DNA of 64,000 nt, taken from assembly GCF_002885955.2 (NCBI RefSeq), contig NZ_POQS01000010.1:92776-156775 (forward strand), read 5' to 3'. The position numbers and the translations under genes are program-made. The notes under the pieces were generated by a model. The model did not search any database. It saw only the letters and a program-made list of their open reading frames with translations, and was not told the origin of the DNA. Source of the stretch: Achromobacter pulmonis. GTDB taxonomy: Bacteria > Pseudomonadota > Gammaproteobacteria > Burkholderiales > Burkholderiaceae_B. Of this stretch, positions 34,519-43,276 are shown piece after piece (positions within the stretch are counted from its first letter, which is position 1; each line of letters starts with the position of its first letter).

Positions 34519-35504
34519 GCCCGGCCTCCCTCTGGATGCAGCACGCAGCGCCAGCGCTGCCCCGTGTCCAGGCCATGCACCGGCACCGCCTGGCGGCAGC
34601 GCGGCTGCGCATGGGGGCAGCGTTCGAAAAAGGCGCAGCCTTCGAGCTCGCCCACCAGCGCCGGCACCACGCCGGGGATGGTGCCCAGCGCCGCGCCCGG
34701 CGGCGTGCGTCCGGGCACGGGGATGCAGCCCAGCAGCCCCTGGGTATAGGGATGGCGGGGCGCGGCGAAGAGTTCGGCCACCGGCCCTTCCTCGACGATC
34801 TGGCCGGCGTACATGACGGCCACCTGCCGCGCGATGCGCGCGACCACGCCCAGGTCGTGGGTGATCAGCACCATGGCGATGCCCAGCTCGGCCTGCAGCT
34901 CGGCCAGCAGCCGCAGGATCTGCGCCTGGATGGTGACGTCCAGCGCGGTGCTGGGCTCGTCGGCGATCAGCAGTTCGGGCCCGCACATCAGCGCCATCGC
35001 GATCATCACGCGCTGGCGCAGCCCGCCGGAAAGCTGGTGCGGATACTGGCCCAGCCGCTGCGCGGCCGAGGCGATGCCGACCTTCTCCAGCAATTCGACC
35101 GCGCGGTCGCGCGCCTGCCGCTGGCCCGCCTTGCAGTGGTGGACGTAGTGTTCGGTCAGCTGGTCGCCGATGGCGTAGGCGGGGTTGAGCGCCGTCATGG
35201 GCTCCTGGAAGATCATCGCCATCTTGCTGCCGCGCAGCGCGTTGACGCGGCGCGCGCGGGCGGCCGACAGATCCTCGCCCAGCACGGCCAGGCGCCGCGT
35301 GCGGCGCTGGGCGGCCTTGGGCAGCAGGCCCATGATGGCCAGCGAGGTCATGGACTTGCCGCAGCCCGATTCGCCGACCAGGCACAGCGTTTCGCCGCGC
35401 CTGACCTGGAAGGACACGTCGCGCACCGCATGCAGCGGTCCGCGCGGCGTGGCGATGTCGACGGTCAGCCCCTGCACGTCGAGGACGATATCCGTGCCGC
35501 TCAT
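34515..35504 (-). CDS. Oligo/dipeptide ABC transporter ATP-binding protein (DppD/OppD-like)
   Basis: 329 residues. Walker [10 protein letters not shown] (residues 45-52), signature LSGGLRQRV, Walker [13 protein letters not shown] and H-loop [10 protein letters not shown] are present. The C-terminal domain has the [12 protein letters not shown] cysteine cluster typical of OppD/DppD. The ATG follows the dppC-type stop by a single base. Confidence 0.94.
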   Translation of the reverse strand: MSGTDIVLDVQGLTVDIATPRGPLHAVRDVSFQVRRGETLCLVGESGCGKSMTSLAIMGLLPKAAQRRTRRLAVLGEDLSAARARRVNALRGSKMAMIFQEPMTALNPAYAIGDQLTEHYVHHCKAGQRQARDRAVELLEKVGIASAAQRLGQYPHQLSGGLRQRVMIAMALMCGPELLIADEPSTALDVTIQAQILRLLAELQAELGIAMVLITHDLGVVARIARQVAVMYAGQIVEEGPVAELFAAPRHPYTQGLLGCIPVPGRTPPGAALGTIPGVVPALVGELEGCAFFERCPHAQPRCRQAVPVHGLDTGQRWRCVLHPEGGRA

Positions 35505-35505
35505 C

Positions 35506-36411
35506 TCAGGACCTCTCTTCCGGCGCGAGGAGCTGGTGCAGCCCGTCGCCGGCCAGGTTGATGGCGAAGATCAGCAGCGCCAGCGCGGAGCCGGGTATGG
35601 CGATCAGCCAGAACGAGAAGAACATATAGGCCTTGGCCTCCGAGATCATCAGGCCCCAGGACGGCAGCGGCGGCTGCACGCCCAGGCCCAGGAACGACAG
35701 CGAAGCCTCCAGCAGGATGGCGCTGGCCGCCTCCAGCGTGGCGATCACGATCAGCTGCGGCACCACGTTGGGCAGCACTTCGCCGCGCACGATGCGCCAG
35801 GTGGAGGCGCCGGCGGCCTGCGCCGCGGCCACGTATTCCAGCGAGCGGACCTGCTGGGTGGCGCTGCGCATGACGACCGCGTAGCGGTCCCACTTGAGCA
35901 GCCCCAGCACCAGGATCACCACCCACAGCGAACCGCCGACGATGGCCACCGTGGCCAGCGCCACCAGGATCACGGGCATGGACAGGCGGGTGGTGATGAG
36001 GAAGGACACGGCCATGTCGGTCTTGCCGCCGAAGTAGCCGGCCGCCATGCCCAGGGCGGTGCCGATCAGGCCGGAGATCAGCGCCACGCTGACGCCGATC
36101 AGCAGCGAGATGCGCGCGCCGTAGAACAGGCGCGAGAGATAGTCGCGGCCCAGCTGGTCGGTGCCCAGCGGATGCAGCCAGGTGCCCTTGGCATACCAGA
36201 CCGGCGGCGCGGTGCGGTAGGCGAGGTCCTGGTAATACGGATCGTGCGGCGAGATCCATGGCGCCAGCAGCGCGATCAGCACGATGGCCAGCAGGATGCC
36301 GCCGCCGGCCAGCAGCGCCTTGTTGCGCCGCAGCCGCCGCCAGCGCAGGGCGGAGACGGACAGTTCCGGGGGCGCGGCGGGCACGGCGGGAGTGAGGATG
36401 GGCGCGCTCAT
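35506..36411 (-). CDS. Peptide ABC transporter permease (DppC-like)
   Basis: 301 residues with about six transmembrane helices and a longer N-terminal arm, as in DppC/OppC. The BPD permease EAA motif appears as YVAAAQAAGASTWRIVRGEVLPNV. The ATG lies one base after the DppB-like stop. The C-terminus ends GDGLHQLLAPEER, the family pattern. Confidence 0.94.
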   Translation of the reverse strand: MSAPILTPAVPAAPPELSVSALRWRRLRRNKALLAGGGILLAIVLIALLAPWISPHDPYYQDLAYRTAPPVWYAKGTWLHPLGTDQLGRDYLSRLFYGARISLLIGVSVALISGLIGTALGMAAGYFGGKTDMAVSFLITTRLSMPVILVALATVAIVGGSLWVVILVLGLLKWDRYAVVMRSATQQVRSLEYVAAAQAAGASTWRIVRGEVLPNVVPQLIVIATLEAASAILLEASLSFLGLGVQPPLPSWGLMISEAKAYMFFSFWLIAIPGSALALLIFAINLAGDGLHQLLAPEERS

Positions 36412-36412
36412 G

Positions 36413-37330
36413 TCAGGACACCCGGATGCGCGGATCGAGCCAGGCGTTGGCGATATCGGAGGCCAGCGTCAGCAGCACGTACAGCACGGACAGCAGCAGC
36501 ACGATCAGCTGCATCACCGGATAGTCCTTGTAGGTGATGCTCTGGTAGGCCAGGTAGCCCAGGCCGTCCAGCGCGAAGATGGTCTCGATGACCACCGAGC
36601 CGCCCAGCAGGTAGCCCAGCTGCACCGCCGCCAGCGCCACCACCGGCACGATGGCGTTGCGCAGCGCGTGCTTGAAAACGATCTTGCGCGCCGGCAGGCC
36701 CTTGGCCCGCGCGGTGCGGATGTAGTCGGCGGCCAGCACCTCGATCATGCCGGCGCGGATCAGCCGCATGAAGGCCGGCGCCACGTAATAGCCCAGCGCG
36801 ATGGCCGGCATCACGAAGTGCTGCCAGCTGCCGCTGCCCGAGACCGGCAGCAGGCGCAGCGTGATCGAGAACAGCATGATGAGGATCAGCGCGAAAAAGA
36901 AATTCGGCAGCGCCTGGCCCAGCACCGCCACGGCCAGGCAGAAGCGGTCGACCAGGCTGTCCTTGTACAGCGCGGCCAGCACGCCCAGCGGAATCGACAC
37001 CAGCAGCGCGAAGCCCAGCGCGGCCAGGCCCAGCATCAGCGTGGTCTCCAGCTTGGACAGGATCAGCGGCCCGGCCTCGGTCTTGAAATACACCGAGGTG
37101 CCGAAGTCGCCCTGCAGGATGTGCCAGAGCCAGTCCGCATACTGCACGGCCAGCGGCCGGTCCAGGCCGTAGGTCTTGCGGATCATTTCGATGTCGGCCT
37201 GGCGCGCGCCTTCGCCGGCCAGCGCCAGCGCCGGGTCGCCCGACAGGTGCAGCAGCAGGAACGCCAGGATCGAAACCGTCAGCGCCACCAGCAGCGCCAG
37301 GCCCAGGCGCCTGATCGTGAAATAAAGCAT
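36413..37330 (-). CDS. Peptide ABC transporter permease (DppB-like)
   Basis: 305 residues, six transmembrane helices, first at about 9-29. The EAA motif YIRTARAKGLPARKIVFKHALRNAIVPV marks the ABC-contact loop. It ends DPRIRVS as in DppB/GsiC. It is preceded by the substrate-binding protein gene and an intercistronic hairpin. Confidence 0.94.
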   Translation of the reverse strand: MLYFTIRRLGLALLVALTVSILAFLLLHLSGDPALALAGEGARQADIEMIRKTYGLDRPLAVQYADWLWHILQGDFGTSVYFKTEAGPLILSKLETTLMLGLAALGFALLVSIPLGVLAALYKDSLVDRFCLAVAVLGQALPNFFFALILIMLFSITLRLLPVSGSGSWQHFVMPAIALGYYVAPAFMRLIRAGMIEVLAADYIRTARAKGLPARKIVFKHALRNAIVPVVALAAVQLGYLLGGSVVIETIFALDGLGYLAYQSITYKDYPVMQLIVLLLSVLYVLLTLASDIANAWLDPRIRVS

Positions 37331-37362
37331 AGGACTCAGCCTCTTTCGCTTCCGTCTGCGAT

Positions 37363-37392
37363 GCGCGCCGCCGGAACCGCCCGGCGGCGCGC
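37363..37392 (-). promoter_or_regulatory. Intercistronic hairpin between dppA- and dppB-type genes
   Basis: A perfect 12-bp GC stem (GCGCGCCGCCGG and complement) with a 6-base loop fills the spacer. No U-run follows in the transcribed (minus) direction. It probably limits 3' decay or partially attenuates transcription, giving more binding protein than permease (inference). Confidence 0.55.
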
Positions 37393-37397
37393 GCCTC

Positions 37398-38972
37398 TTA
37401 CTTCCAGCTCATGTCCCAGAAGCGCACCAGTTCGTCCGAATACGGTTTGAAGTTCACGTCCTTGGTGGCGACGTAATAGGCCGGCAGCGTCCAGAGCGGC
37501 ACCGCGTAGGCCTTCTTGGCGATCAGGTCCAGCGCCTCTTTGTAGGCCGCCTTGCGGGCCTCGGCGTCTATGGTGTGGTCGCCCTTATCGAGCAGGTCGC
37601 GCACCTGCGGGTCGCGGGTGATGTCGTCGTTGCCGAACGAGAAGTACACCGGCGTGGAGGCCGACACGTCGTTGACCAGGTTGGAGCCCCAGGTCTGGTG
37701 CGTGAGCGAGGCCTTGCCGGCGCGGATCATGTCGCGCATGGCCGCGTACTGCAGGAAGTTCAGCTTGGCGCGTATGCCCACCGCCTGCAGGTAGTTGATG
37801 ATCGCTTCGGTCTGGTTGCGCTCGCGGTAGGCCACGATGTCGATGTCGAAGCCGTTGGGATAGCCGGCCTCGGCCAGCAGCTTCTTGGCCTGGGCCGGAT
37901 CGTACTTGTAGACCGGCGCGCCTTCCTGGGTACAGCCCACCTGCGACGGCGTGCAGATGGTGTTGATGAGGCCGCCGCCTTCGCCCACGATGTTCTTCAA
38001 CATGGATTCGCGGTCGATGGCGTGGATGATGGCGCGGCGAACCCGCTCGTCCTTGAGCTGCGGCGCCGGCGTGCCTTCCAGGATGTTCATCTGCATGAAC
38101 ACGATGCGCATGGTGTTGCCCGTGACCATCTGCAGCTGGGGCATGGAGCCCAGCTGCTCGGCCTGGTCCTTGGGCACGCTCATGATCAGGTCTTCGCCGC
38201 CCGAGATGACTTCGGCCATCTGCGTCTGGCGGTCGGGTATGAAGCGGATGACGACCTTGCCGATCTTGGGCTGCGCCTTGGGCGAATCCTTGAAGTAGTC
38301 GGCGTTGCGCTCCAGCGTGATGGACTTGCCGGGCTGGTAGTCCACCACCTTGTACGGGCCCGAACCCACCGGCTTGGCGTTCATGCCCTTGGGGCCGACT
38401 TCCTGGTAGTACTTGGCGGGATGGATGGCGGCGGTGGTGGACAGGTATTCCTTGGCGCCCGGGAAGGGCTCCTTGGTGGTCAGGCGCACCTTGTACTTGT
38501 CGATCTTCTCGACCTTGTCGATCCACGCAACGTTCTGCTGCGTCACGGCCTTGTTCTTGGGGTCGGCCACGTAGTTCAGGGTGTACACCACCGAGTCGGC
38601 GTCGAACTCCTCGCCGTTGTGGAATTTGACGCCCTGGCGCAGTTCGAACTCCATGGTCTTGTCGTCGACCTGCTTCCAGCTCTTGGCCAGCTGCCCCTTG
38701 TACTCGTTGGTGACCGGGTCGCGGTAGAGCAGGGTGTCCCAGACGTTGGCGGCGATGATGACGCCGATGCGCACGTTGTTGAAGTACGGGTCCACGCTTT
38801 CGGGCGCCTGGTCGTAGGCCATGCGCAGGGTGTCGTCCTTCTTGCCGGCCAGGGCCGGTTGGGCGAGGACGGCGGCGCAGGCCAGCGCGGAGGCCAGGAT
38901 CGCGAACCTGGGACGGCGGTGAGACGGGAGTGAAGCAGGAACGATACGAGGGGGGACGCGGTAATCGGCCAT
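37398..38972 (-). CDS. ABC transporter substrate-binding protein, family 5 (DppA/OppA-like)
   Basis: 524 residues. A long signal peptide is cleaved near AQPALA (residue 42). The family 5 signature region appears early (LAKSWKQVDDKTMEFELRQGVKFHNGEEFDADSVVYTLN). ACAGGAG precedes the ATG. It is the first transport gene after the GntR regulator in the operon. Ligand unknown; family members bind peptides, but also glutathione, opines and nickel. Confidence 0.93.
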   Translation of the reverse strand: MADYRVPPRIVPASLPSHRRPRFAILASALACAAVLAQPALAGKKDDTLRMAYDQAPESVDPYFNNVRIGVIIAANVWDTLLYRDPVTNEYKGQLAKSWKQVDDKTMEFELRQGVKFHNGEEFDADSVVYTLNYVADPKNKAVTQQNVAWIDKVEKIDKYKVRLTTKEPFPGAKEYLSTTAAIHPAKYYQEVGPKGMNAKPVGSGPYKVVDYQPGKSITLERNADYFKDSPKAQPKIGKVVIRFIPDRQTQMAEVISGGEDLIMSVPKDQAEQLGSMPQLQMVTGNTMRIVFMQMNILEGTPAPQLKDERVRRAIIHAIDRESMLKNIVGEGGGLINTICTPSQVGCTQEGAPVYKYDPAQAKKLLAEAGYPNGFDIDIVAYRERNQTEAIINYLQAVGIRAKLNFLQYAAMRDMIRAGKASLTHQTWGSNLVNDVSASTPVYFSFGNDDITRDPQVRDLLDKGDHTIDAEARKAAYKEALDLIAKKAYAVPLWTLPAYYVATKDVNFKPYSDELVRFWDMSWK

Positions 38973-39035
38973 GGCGAGGCTCCTGTGGAAGTCACTGCAC
39001 GTACTGCGTATCTGCTGCGTGTCCGGGCGGGCGGT

Positions 39036-39752
39036 TCAGCCGGAATCCGGCGCGGGCGGCTGCAAGGTCCTGAGGGCGGCGTCGCACTTGCGCTGCAGGT
39101 GCTGGCGCATGATGCCGGCCAGCCGGTCGGCGTCGCGCGCCTCCAGCGCCTCGGCCATTTCGATGTGCTCGCGCATGGCCAGGTCCCACTTCTGGCGGTT
39201 TTCGTTGGACACGAAACGCAGGTTCTGGATGCGCGCGTTCTGGGCGTCGTACAGCTGCTTGAGCAGGCCGTTGTGCGAGGCCAGGCTGATGCGCTCGTGG
39301 ATCTCGCGGTTGAGGCGGAAATACGAGGGCAGGTCGCGGCGCGCGTGGCTGGCCATCATCTCGTAGGTCAGCGCCCGGATCTCGGCGATCTCCAGGTCGG
39401 TGGCCCGTTCGCAGGCCAGCCGGCAGGACATGGCTTCCAGCCCGCCGATGACTTCGAAGGCTTCGCGGATATTGGCTTCGGACAGCGCCACCACCTGGGC
39501 GCCGCGGTTGGGTTCGATCTGCACCAGCCCTTCGGCGGCCAGCAGGCGGAAGGCCTCGCGCAGCGGCGTGCGCGACACGCCCAGCAGGTCGCACAGCGCC
39601 CGTTCGTTCAGGCGCGAGGCCGGCGGGAATTCGCCCTGGATGATGCGCTCGCGCAGCTGCCCGGCCACCGTGGCCGGCAGCGTGCGGCTGGCGCCGGACA
39701 ACTGCGCCGCGGGCGCGGGGTCGGCGTCGGGTAGGCTAAGCGCGCTGCTCAT
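39036..39752 (-). CDS. GntR family regulator, FCD subfamily
   Basis: 238 residues. The winged helix (about residues 20-85: LRERIIQGEFPPASRLNERALCDLLGVSRTPLREAFRLLAAEGL) is followed by an all-helical FCD effector domain with metal-binding type Asp/His positions. The start codon overlaps a GTATAC element, with no clear Shine-Dalgarno at normal spacing, consistent with autoregulation. It heads the dpp operon and lies divergent from the aminotransferase operon. Confidence 0.93.
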   Translation of the reverse strand: MSSALSLPDADPAPAAQLSGASRTLPATVAGQLRERIIQGEFPPASRLNERALCDLLGVSRTPLREAFRLLAAEGLVQIEPNRGAQVVALSEANIREAFEVIGGLEAMSCRLACERATDLEIAEIRALTYEMMASHARRDLPSYFRLNREIHERISLASHNGLLKQLYDAQNARIQNLRFVSNENRQKWDLAMREHIEMAEALEARDADRLAGIMRQHLQRKCDAALRTLQPPAPDSG

Positions 39753-39765
39753 TGGTATACAAAAA
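39752..39765. promoter_or_regulatory. Candidate GntR operator 1 (TTGGTATACAAAAA)
   Basis: A 14-base element with the GTATAC palindrome at its centre, directly overlapping the GntR start codon. The identical sequence occurs again in front of the divergent operon. FCD-type GntR proteins commonly bind TTGTATACAA-like sites. Confidence 0.6.
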
Positions 39766-39815
39766 TTCCCCTGTTTTTCCGCACTATAAACCTGCTTGCC
39801 CCTCGGCCTGATGAG

Positions 39816-39823
39816 TGTATACC
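39816..39823. promoter_or_regulatory. Candidate GntR half-conserved operator (TGTATACC)
   Basis: A third GTATAC core between the two full copies of TTGGTATACAAAAA. The flanks are less conserved, so it is a weaker candidate. Confidence 0.35.
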
Positions 39824-39913
39824 CTAGGTTAATTACGTAAAAACAATGGGATAGAGTGACGCATACCGTAGGTCCGCACGCCGGGCATACGCTGTTCGTT
39901 TGCCGGGCTTTTC

Positions 39914-39927
39914 GTTGGTATACAAAA
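39914..39927. promoter_or_regulatory. Candidate GntR operator 2 (TTGGTATACAAAAA)
   Basis: Exact copy of the 14-base element at the GntR start, placed 22 bases before the aminotransferase ATG. It would let the regulator control both divergent operons. Confidence 0.6.
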
Positions 39928-39949
39928 ACTATTCCATCTGGGGTGACAT

Positions 39950-41125
39950 ATGTTCAGCCTGAACCCGCACTCATCCGGCCGCCACTTCCTGCAGATTCCG
40001 GGCCCCACCAACGTGCCCGACCGCGTGCTGCGCGCCATCGACCAGCCCACCATCGACCACCGCGGGCCGGTCTTCGGCGCGCTGGGCCTGGAGGTGCTGG
40101 CCGGCATCCGGCAGGTGTTCCAGACGCAGGGGCCGGTGGTGATCTATCCGTCCTCGGGCACCGGCGCCTGGGAGGCCGCGCTGGTCAACACGCTGTCGCC
40201 GGGCGACCGGGTGCTGATGGCCGAGACCGGGCATTTCGCCAGCCTGTGGCGCAAGCTGGCGGGGCGGCTGGGCCTGGAGGTCGACTTCCTGGAAGGCGAC
40301 TGGCGCCATCCGGCGGACCCGGTGGCCATCGGCGCGCGCCTGGCCGCCGACGCGCAGCACCGCATCAAGGCCGTGTGCGTGGTGCACAACGAAACCTCCA
40401 CCGGCGTGACCAGCGACGTGGCCGCGGTGCGCGCGGCCATCGACCGCGCCGCGCATCCGGCGCTGCTGATGGTGGACACGATCTCGTCGCTGGGCTCCAT
40501 CGACTACCGCCACGACGAATGGGGCGTGGACGTGACGGTGGCGGGTTCGCAGAAAGGCCTGATGCTGCCGCCCGGCCTGTCGTTCAACGCCGTCAGCGCC
40601 AAGGCGCTGGCCGCGGCCGACACGGCGCGCCTGCCGCGCTCGTACTGGGATTGGCGCGAAATGCTCGGGCCCAACGAACGCGGCTACTTTCCGTACACGC
40701 CCTCGACCAATCTGCTTTACGGCCTGCACGAAGCGCTGGCCATGCTGCGCGAGGAAGGCCTGGCGCAGGTCTACGCGCGCCACCGCCGCCATGGGCAGGC
40801 TACGCGCCTGGCGGTGCAGGCCTGGGGGCTGGAATTGCTGAGCCTGGACCCGGCCGCGCACAGCCCGGCCCTGACCGCGGTGCTGATGCCGCCCGGGCAC
40901 AGCGCCGACGCCTTGCGCAAGGCGGTGCTGGAGCGCTACGACATGTCGCTGGGGCAGGGCCTGGGCAAGCTGGCCGACCGCGTCTTCCGCATCGGCCACC
41001 TGGGCCATTTCAATGACCTGACGCTTTGCGGCGCGCTGGCCGGCGTGGAGATGGGCCTGGCCGCGGCCGGGGTGCCGCATCGCGCCGGCGGCATGCAGGC
41101 CGCCATGGAATTCCTGAAATCGTAA
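39950..41125 (+). CDS. Class V aminotransferase, alanine/serine-glyoxylate type
   Basis: 391 residues. The fold-type I PLP enzyme pattern is clear: IPGPTNVPDRVLRAI at the start, the SSGTGAWEAAL cofactor-phosphate loop, VDTISSLGSI with the PLP-contact aspartate, and lysine in AGSQKGLMLPPGL. It resembles serine-glyoxylate and PucG-type (S)-ureidoglycine-glyoxylate aminotransferases. TGGGGTGA precedes the ATG. It is the first gene of an operon with a serine hydrolase; a product of peptide breakdown may be the amino donor (inference). Confidence 0.9.
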   Translation: MFSLNPHSSGRHFLQIPGPTNVPDRVLRAIDQPTIDHRGPVFGALGLEVLAGIRQVFQTQGPVVIYPSSGTGAWEAALVNTLSPGDRVLMAETGHFASLWRKLAGRLGLEVDFLEGDWRHPADPVAIGARLAADAQHRIKAVCVVHNETSTGVTSDVAAVRAAIDRAAHPALLMVDTISSLGSIDYRHDEWGVDVTVAGSQKGLMLPPGLSFNAVSAKALAAADTARLPRSYWDWREMLGPNERGYFPYTPSTNLLYGLHEALAMLREEGLAQVYARHRRHGQATRLAVQAWGLELLSLDPAAHSPALTAVLMPPGHSADALRKAVLERYDMSLGQGLGKLADRVFRIGHLGHFNDLTLCGALAGVEMGLAAAGVPHRAGGMQAAMEFLKS

Positions 41126-41142
41126 CCATAACGAGGCAAGCA

Positions 41143-42198
41143 ATGAACACCCTCATGCAGCAGGCGATCCAGTTCGCCAACGACCACGAAACCGCCTGGG
41201 ACCGCAGCGTCGACGGCGTCTTCGGCGTGCACCTGAACGATCCGCCGCCCTGGAACCGCCTGCTGGGCCCCATCCACGACCGCGGGCCGGTCTCGGGCGT
41301 GGTGGTGGTGGACGGCAAGACCGTCGCCGAGTGGGGCGAGCCCAAGCGCGCCGACCTGACCTTCAGCGTGGCCAAGTTGTACCTGGCGATCCTGGCCGGC
41401 GTGGCGCATGACCGAGGCCTGCTGCCGGACGTGGACGAGCCGGTCGGCAGGCGCGTGCCCGGCATCGGCTTCGACAGCGGCCAGAACGCCGACATTACCT
41501 GGCGCCACCTGCTGCAGCAGACCAGCGAATGGGAGGGCGAGCGCTTCGGGGTGTCCGACCAGGCGGACCGCTACCGCGCCGTCACCTTCGGCGTGCCGCC
41601 CGACGGCAAGAAGGGTGACGCGCGGCCCTTGCAGCGCCCCGGCACGTATTGGGAATACAACGATGTGCGCATCAACCAGCTGTCCTATGCGCTTCTGCAC
41701 CTGTTCCGCAAGCCGCTGCCCGAGGTTTTCCGCGAGGCGGTGATGCGCCCGATCGGCGCGAGCGAGAACTGGCGATGGGTGGGCTACGACAACGCCTGGG
41801 TCGAGATCGACGGCCAGCGCATGCCCTCGGTGCCGGGCGGCTCGCACTGGGGCGGCGGCATGTCGATCAGCGCCCGCGACCAGGCGCTGATCGGCCAGAT
41901 GCTGCTCAACGGCGGGCGCGCCAACGGCCGCCAGGTGCTGTCGGAAGATTGGATACGCGCCATGCGCACGCCCTGCGACATCGCGCCGTACTACGGCTAC
42001 CTGATCTGGCTGAACCACGAAGGCCGCGTGTTCCCCAGCGTGCCGGCCTCCAGCTTCTTCGGCGTGGGCGCGGGCAGCTCGTTCACCTGGGTCGAACCGG
42101 AACGCAAGATGGTCGTGATCGTGCGCTGGCTGGATTCGGCCCACGCCGACGCCTTGTTCGGCAGGATACTGGCGGCGGTGGACGCGGGCGGGGCGTGA
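41143..42198 (+). CDS. Beta-lactamase-family serine hydrolase (class C / esterase EstB type)
   Basis: 351 residues. The SxxK motif is SVAK (in LTFSVAKLYLAI) and the YxN equivalent is YND (in YWEYNDVRIN), with a later HWGGGMSIS stretch near the third motif. No signal peptide, so it is cytoplasmic and probably an amidase, peptidase or esterase rather than an antibiotic-resistance enzyme. GAGG precedes the ATG. It lies 17 bases after the aminotransferase stop. Confidence 0.88.
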   Translation: MNTLMQQAIQFANDHETAWDRSVDGVFGVHLNDPPPWNRLLGPIHDRGPVSGVVVVDGKTVAEWGEPKRADLTFSVAKLYLAILAGVAHDRGLLPDVDEPVGRRVPGIGFDSGQNADITWRHLLQQTSEWEGERFGVSDQADRYRAVTFGVPPDGKKGDARPLQRPGTYWEYNDVRINQLSYALLHLFRKPLPEVFREAVMRPIGASENWRWVGYDNAWVEIDGQRMPSVPGGSHWGGGMSISARDQALIGQMLLNGGRANGRQVLSEDWIRAMRTPCDIAPYYGYLIWLNHEGRVFPSVPASSFFGVGAGSSFTWVEPERKMVVIVRWLDSAHADALFGRILAAVDAGGA

Positions 42199-42265
42199 CG
42201 GGGCCGCGGCGCGCATAATCCGGGGTATGGTGTATCCAACCCCCCACAACCCAAGGAATCCACTC

Positions 42266-43276
42266 ATGAACTACCGCCGGCTGGGCAGCAGCAATCTCCG
42301 GGTATCGCCGTTGTGCCTGGGCACCATGATGTTCGGAGAGCAGACGCCCGACGAAGAGGCCGCGCGCATCGTCGCTTCGGCGCGCGACCGCGGCCTGAAT
42401 TTCATCGACACCGCCGACGTCTACAACGGCGGGCGCTCGGAAGAAGTGGTGGGCCGGCTGCTGGCCGGGCAGCGCCACGACTGGGTGCTGGCCAGCAAGA
42501 TCGGCAACGCCGTGGGCAAGGGCCCGAACCAGTCGCACTATTCGCGCCAATGGCTGATCCGTGGCGTCGAGGCCAGTCTGGTGAGGCTGGGCACCGACTT
42601 CCTGGACATCCTCTACCTGCATCGCGACTACCACGAGGAAAACCTCGAAGAAGCGCTGTGGGCGCTGGGCGACCTGATCCGCGCGGGCAAGCTGCGCAGC
42701 TACGGGCTGTCGAACTTCCGCGGCTGGCGCATCGCCGAGGTGATGCGCCTGTGCGAACGCATGGGCGTGCCGCAGCCGGTGGTGTGCCAGCCGTACTACA
42801 ACATGCTCAACCGCGGCCCCGAGGTCGAGATCCTGCCGGCCTGCGGCCATTACGGCCTGGGCGTGGTGCCCTACAGCCCGATCGCGCGCGGCGTGCTCAC
42901 CGGCAAGTACCTGCCGGGCCAGGCGCCGGCCGCCGATACCCGCGCCGGGCGCGGCGACTCCCGCATCCTGGCCACCGAGTTCCGCGAGGAGTCGCTGCAG
43001 ATCGCGCAGAAGCTGGTGGCGCACAGCGCCGCGCGCGGCGTGCAGGCGGGGCATTTCGCCACCGCCTGGGTGCTGGCCAACCCCATCGTCACCGCCGTCA
43101 TCGCCGGGCCGCGCACGCTGGCGCAGATGGAGGACTACTACGCCGCGCTGGACGTCGCCATCACGCCCGAGGACGAGGCCGTGGTCAACGGCTGGGTGAC
43201 CCCGGGGCACGCTTCATCGCACGGCTACAACGACCCCAACTATCCGTTCTACGGCCGGCCCGTGGCGGCCGGCTGA
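42266..43276 (+). CDS. Aldo/keto reductase
   Basis: 336 residues of (beta/alpha)8 AKR fold, YajO/YghZ-like. The tetrad is present: D and Y in [19 protein letters not shown] in LASKIGN and H in [14 protein letters not shown] precedes the chosen ATG. It lies 67 bases after the serine hydrolase on the same strand, so membership of that operon is likely but not certain. The 3' end overlaps the convergent MFS gene by 28 bases. Confidence 0.9.
   Translation: MNYRRLGSSNLRVSPLCLGTMMFGEQTPDEEAARIVASARDRGLNFIDTADVYNGGRSEEVVGRLLAGQRHDWVLASKIGNAVGKGPNQSHYSRQWLIRGVEASLVRLGTDFLDILYLHRDYHEENLEEALWALGDLIRAGKLRSYGLSNFRGWRIAEVMRLCERMGVPQPVVCQPYYNMLNRGPEVEILPACGHYGLGVVPYSPIARGVLTGKYLPGQAPAADTRAGRGDSRILATEFREESLQIAQKLVAHSAARGVQAGHFATAWVLANPIVTAVIAGPRTLAQMEDYYAALDVAITPEDEAVVNGWVTPGHASSHGYNDPNYPFYGRPVAAG

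Noticed and set aside
32153-34612. Possible fusion of transporter ATPase and M20 peptidase in one frame (819 codons)
   Set aside because: The upstream part is out of frame with the real ATPase; a proper ATG and the four-base overlap define two separate genes.
41143-42198. Antibiotic-resistance beta-lactamase
   Set aside because: No signal peptide, and the catabolic gene context points to a cytoplasmic hydrolase.
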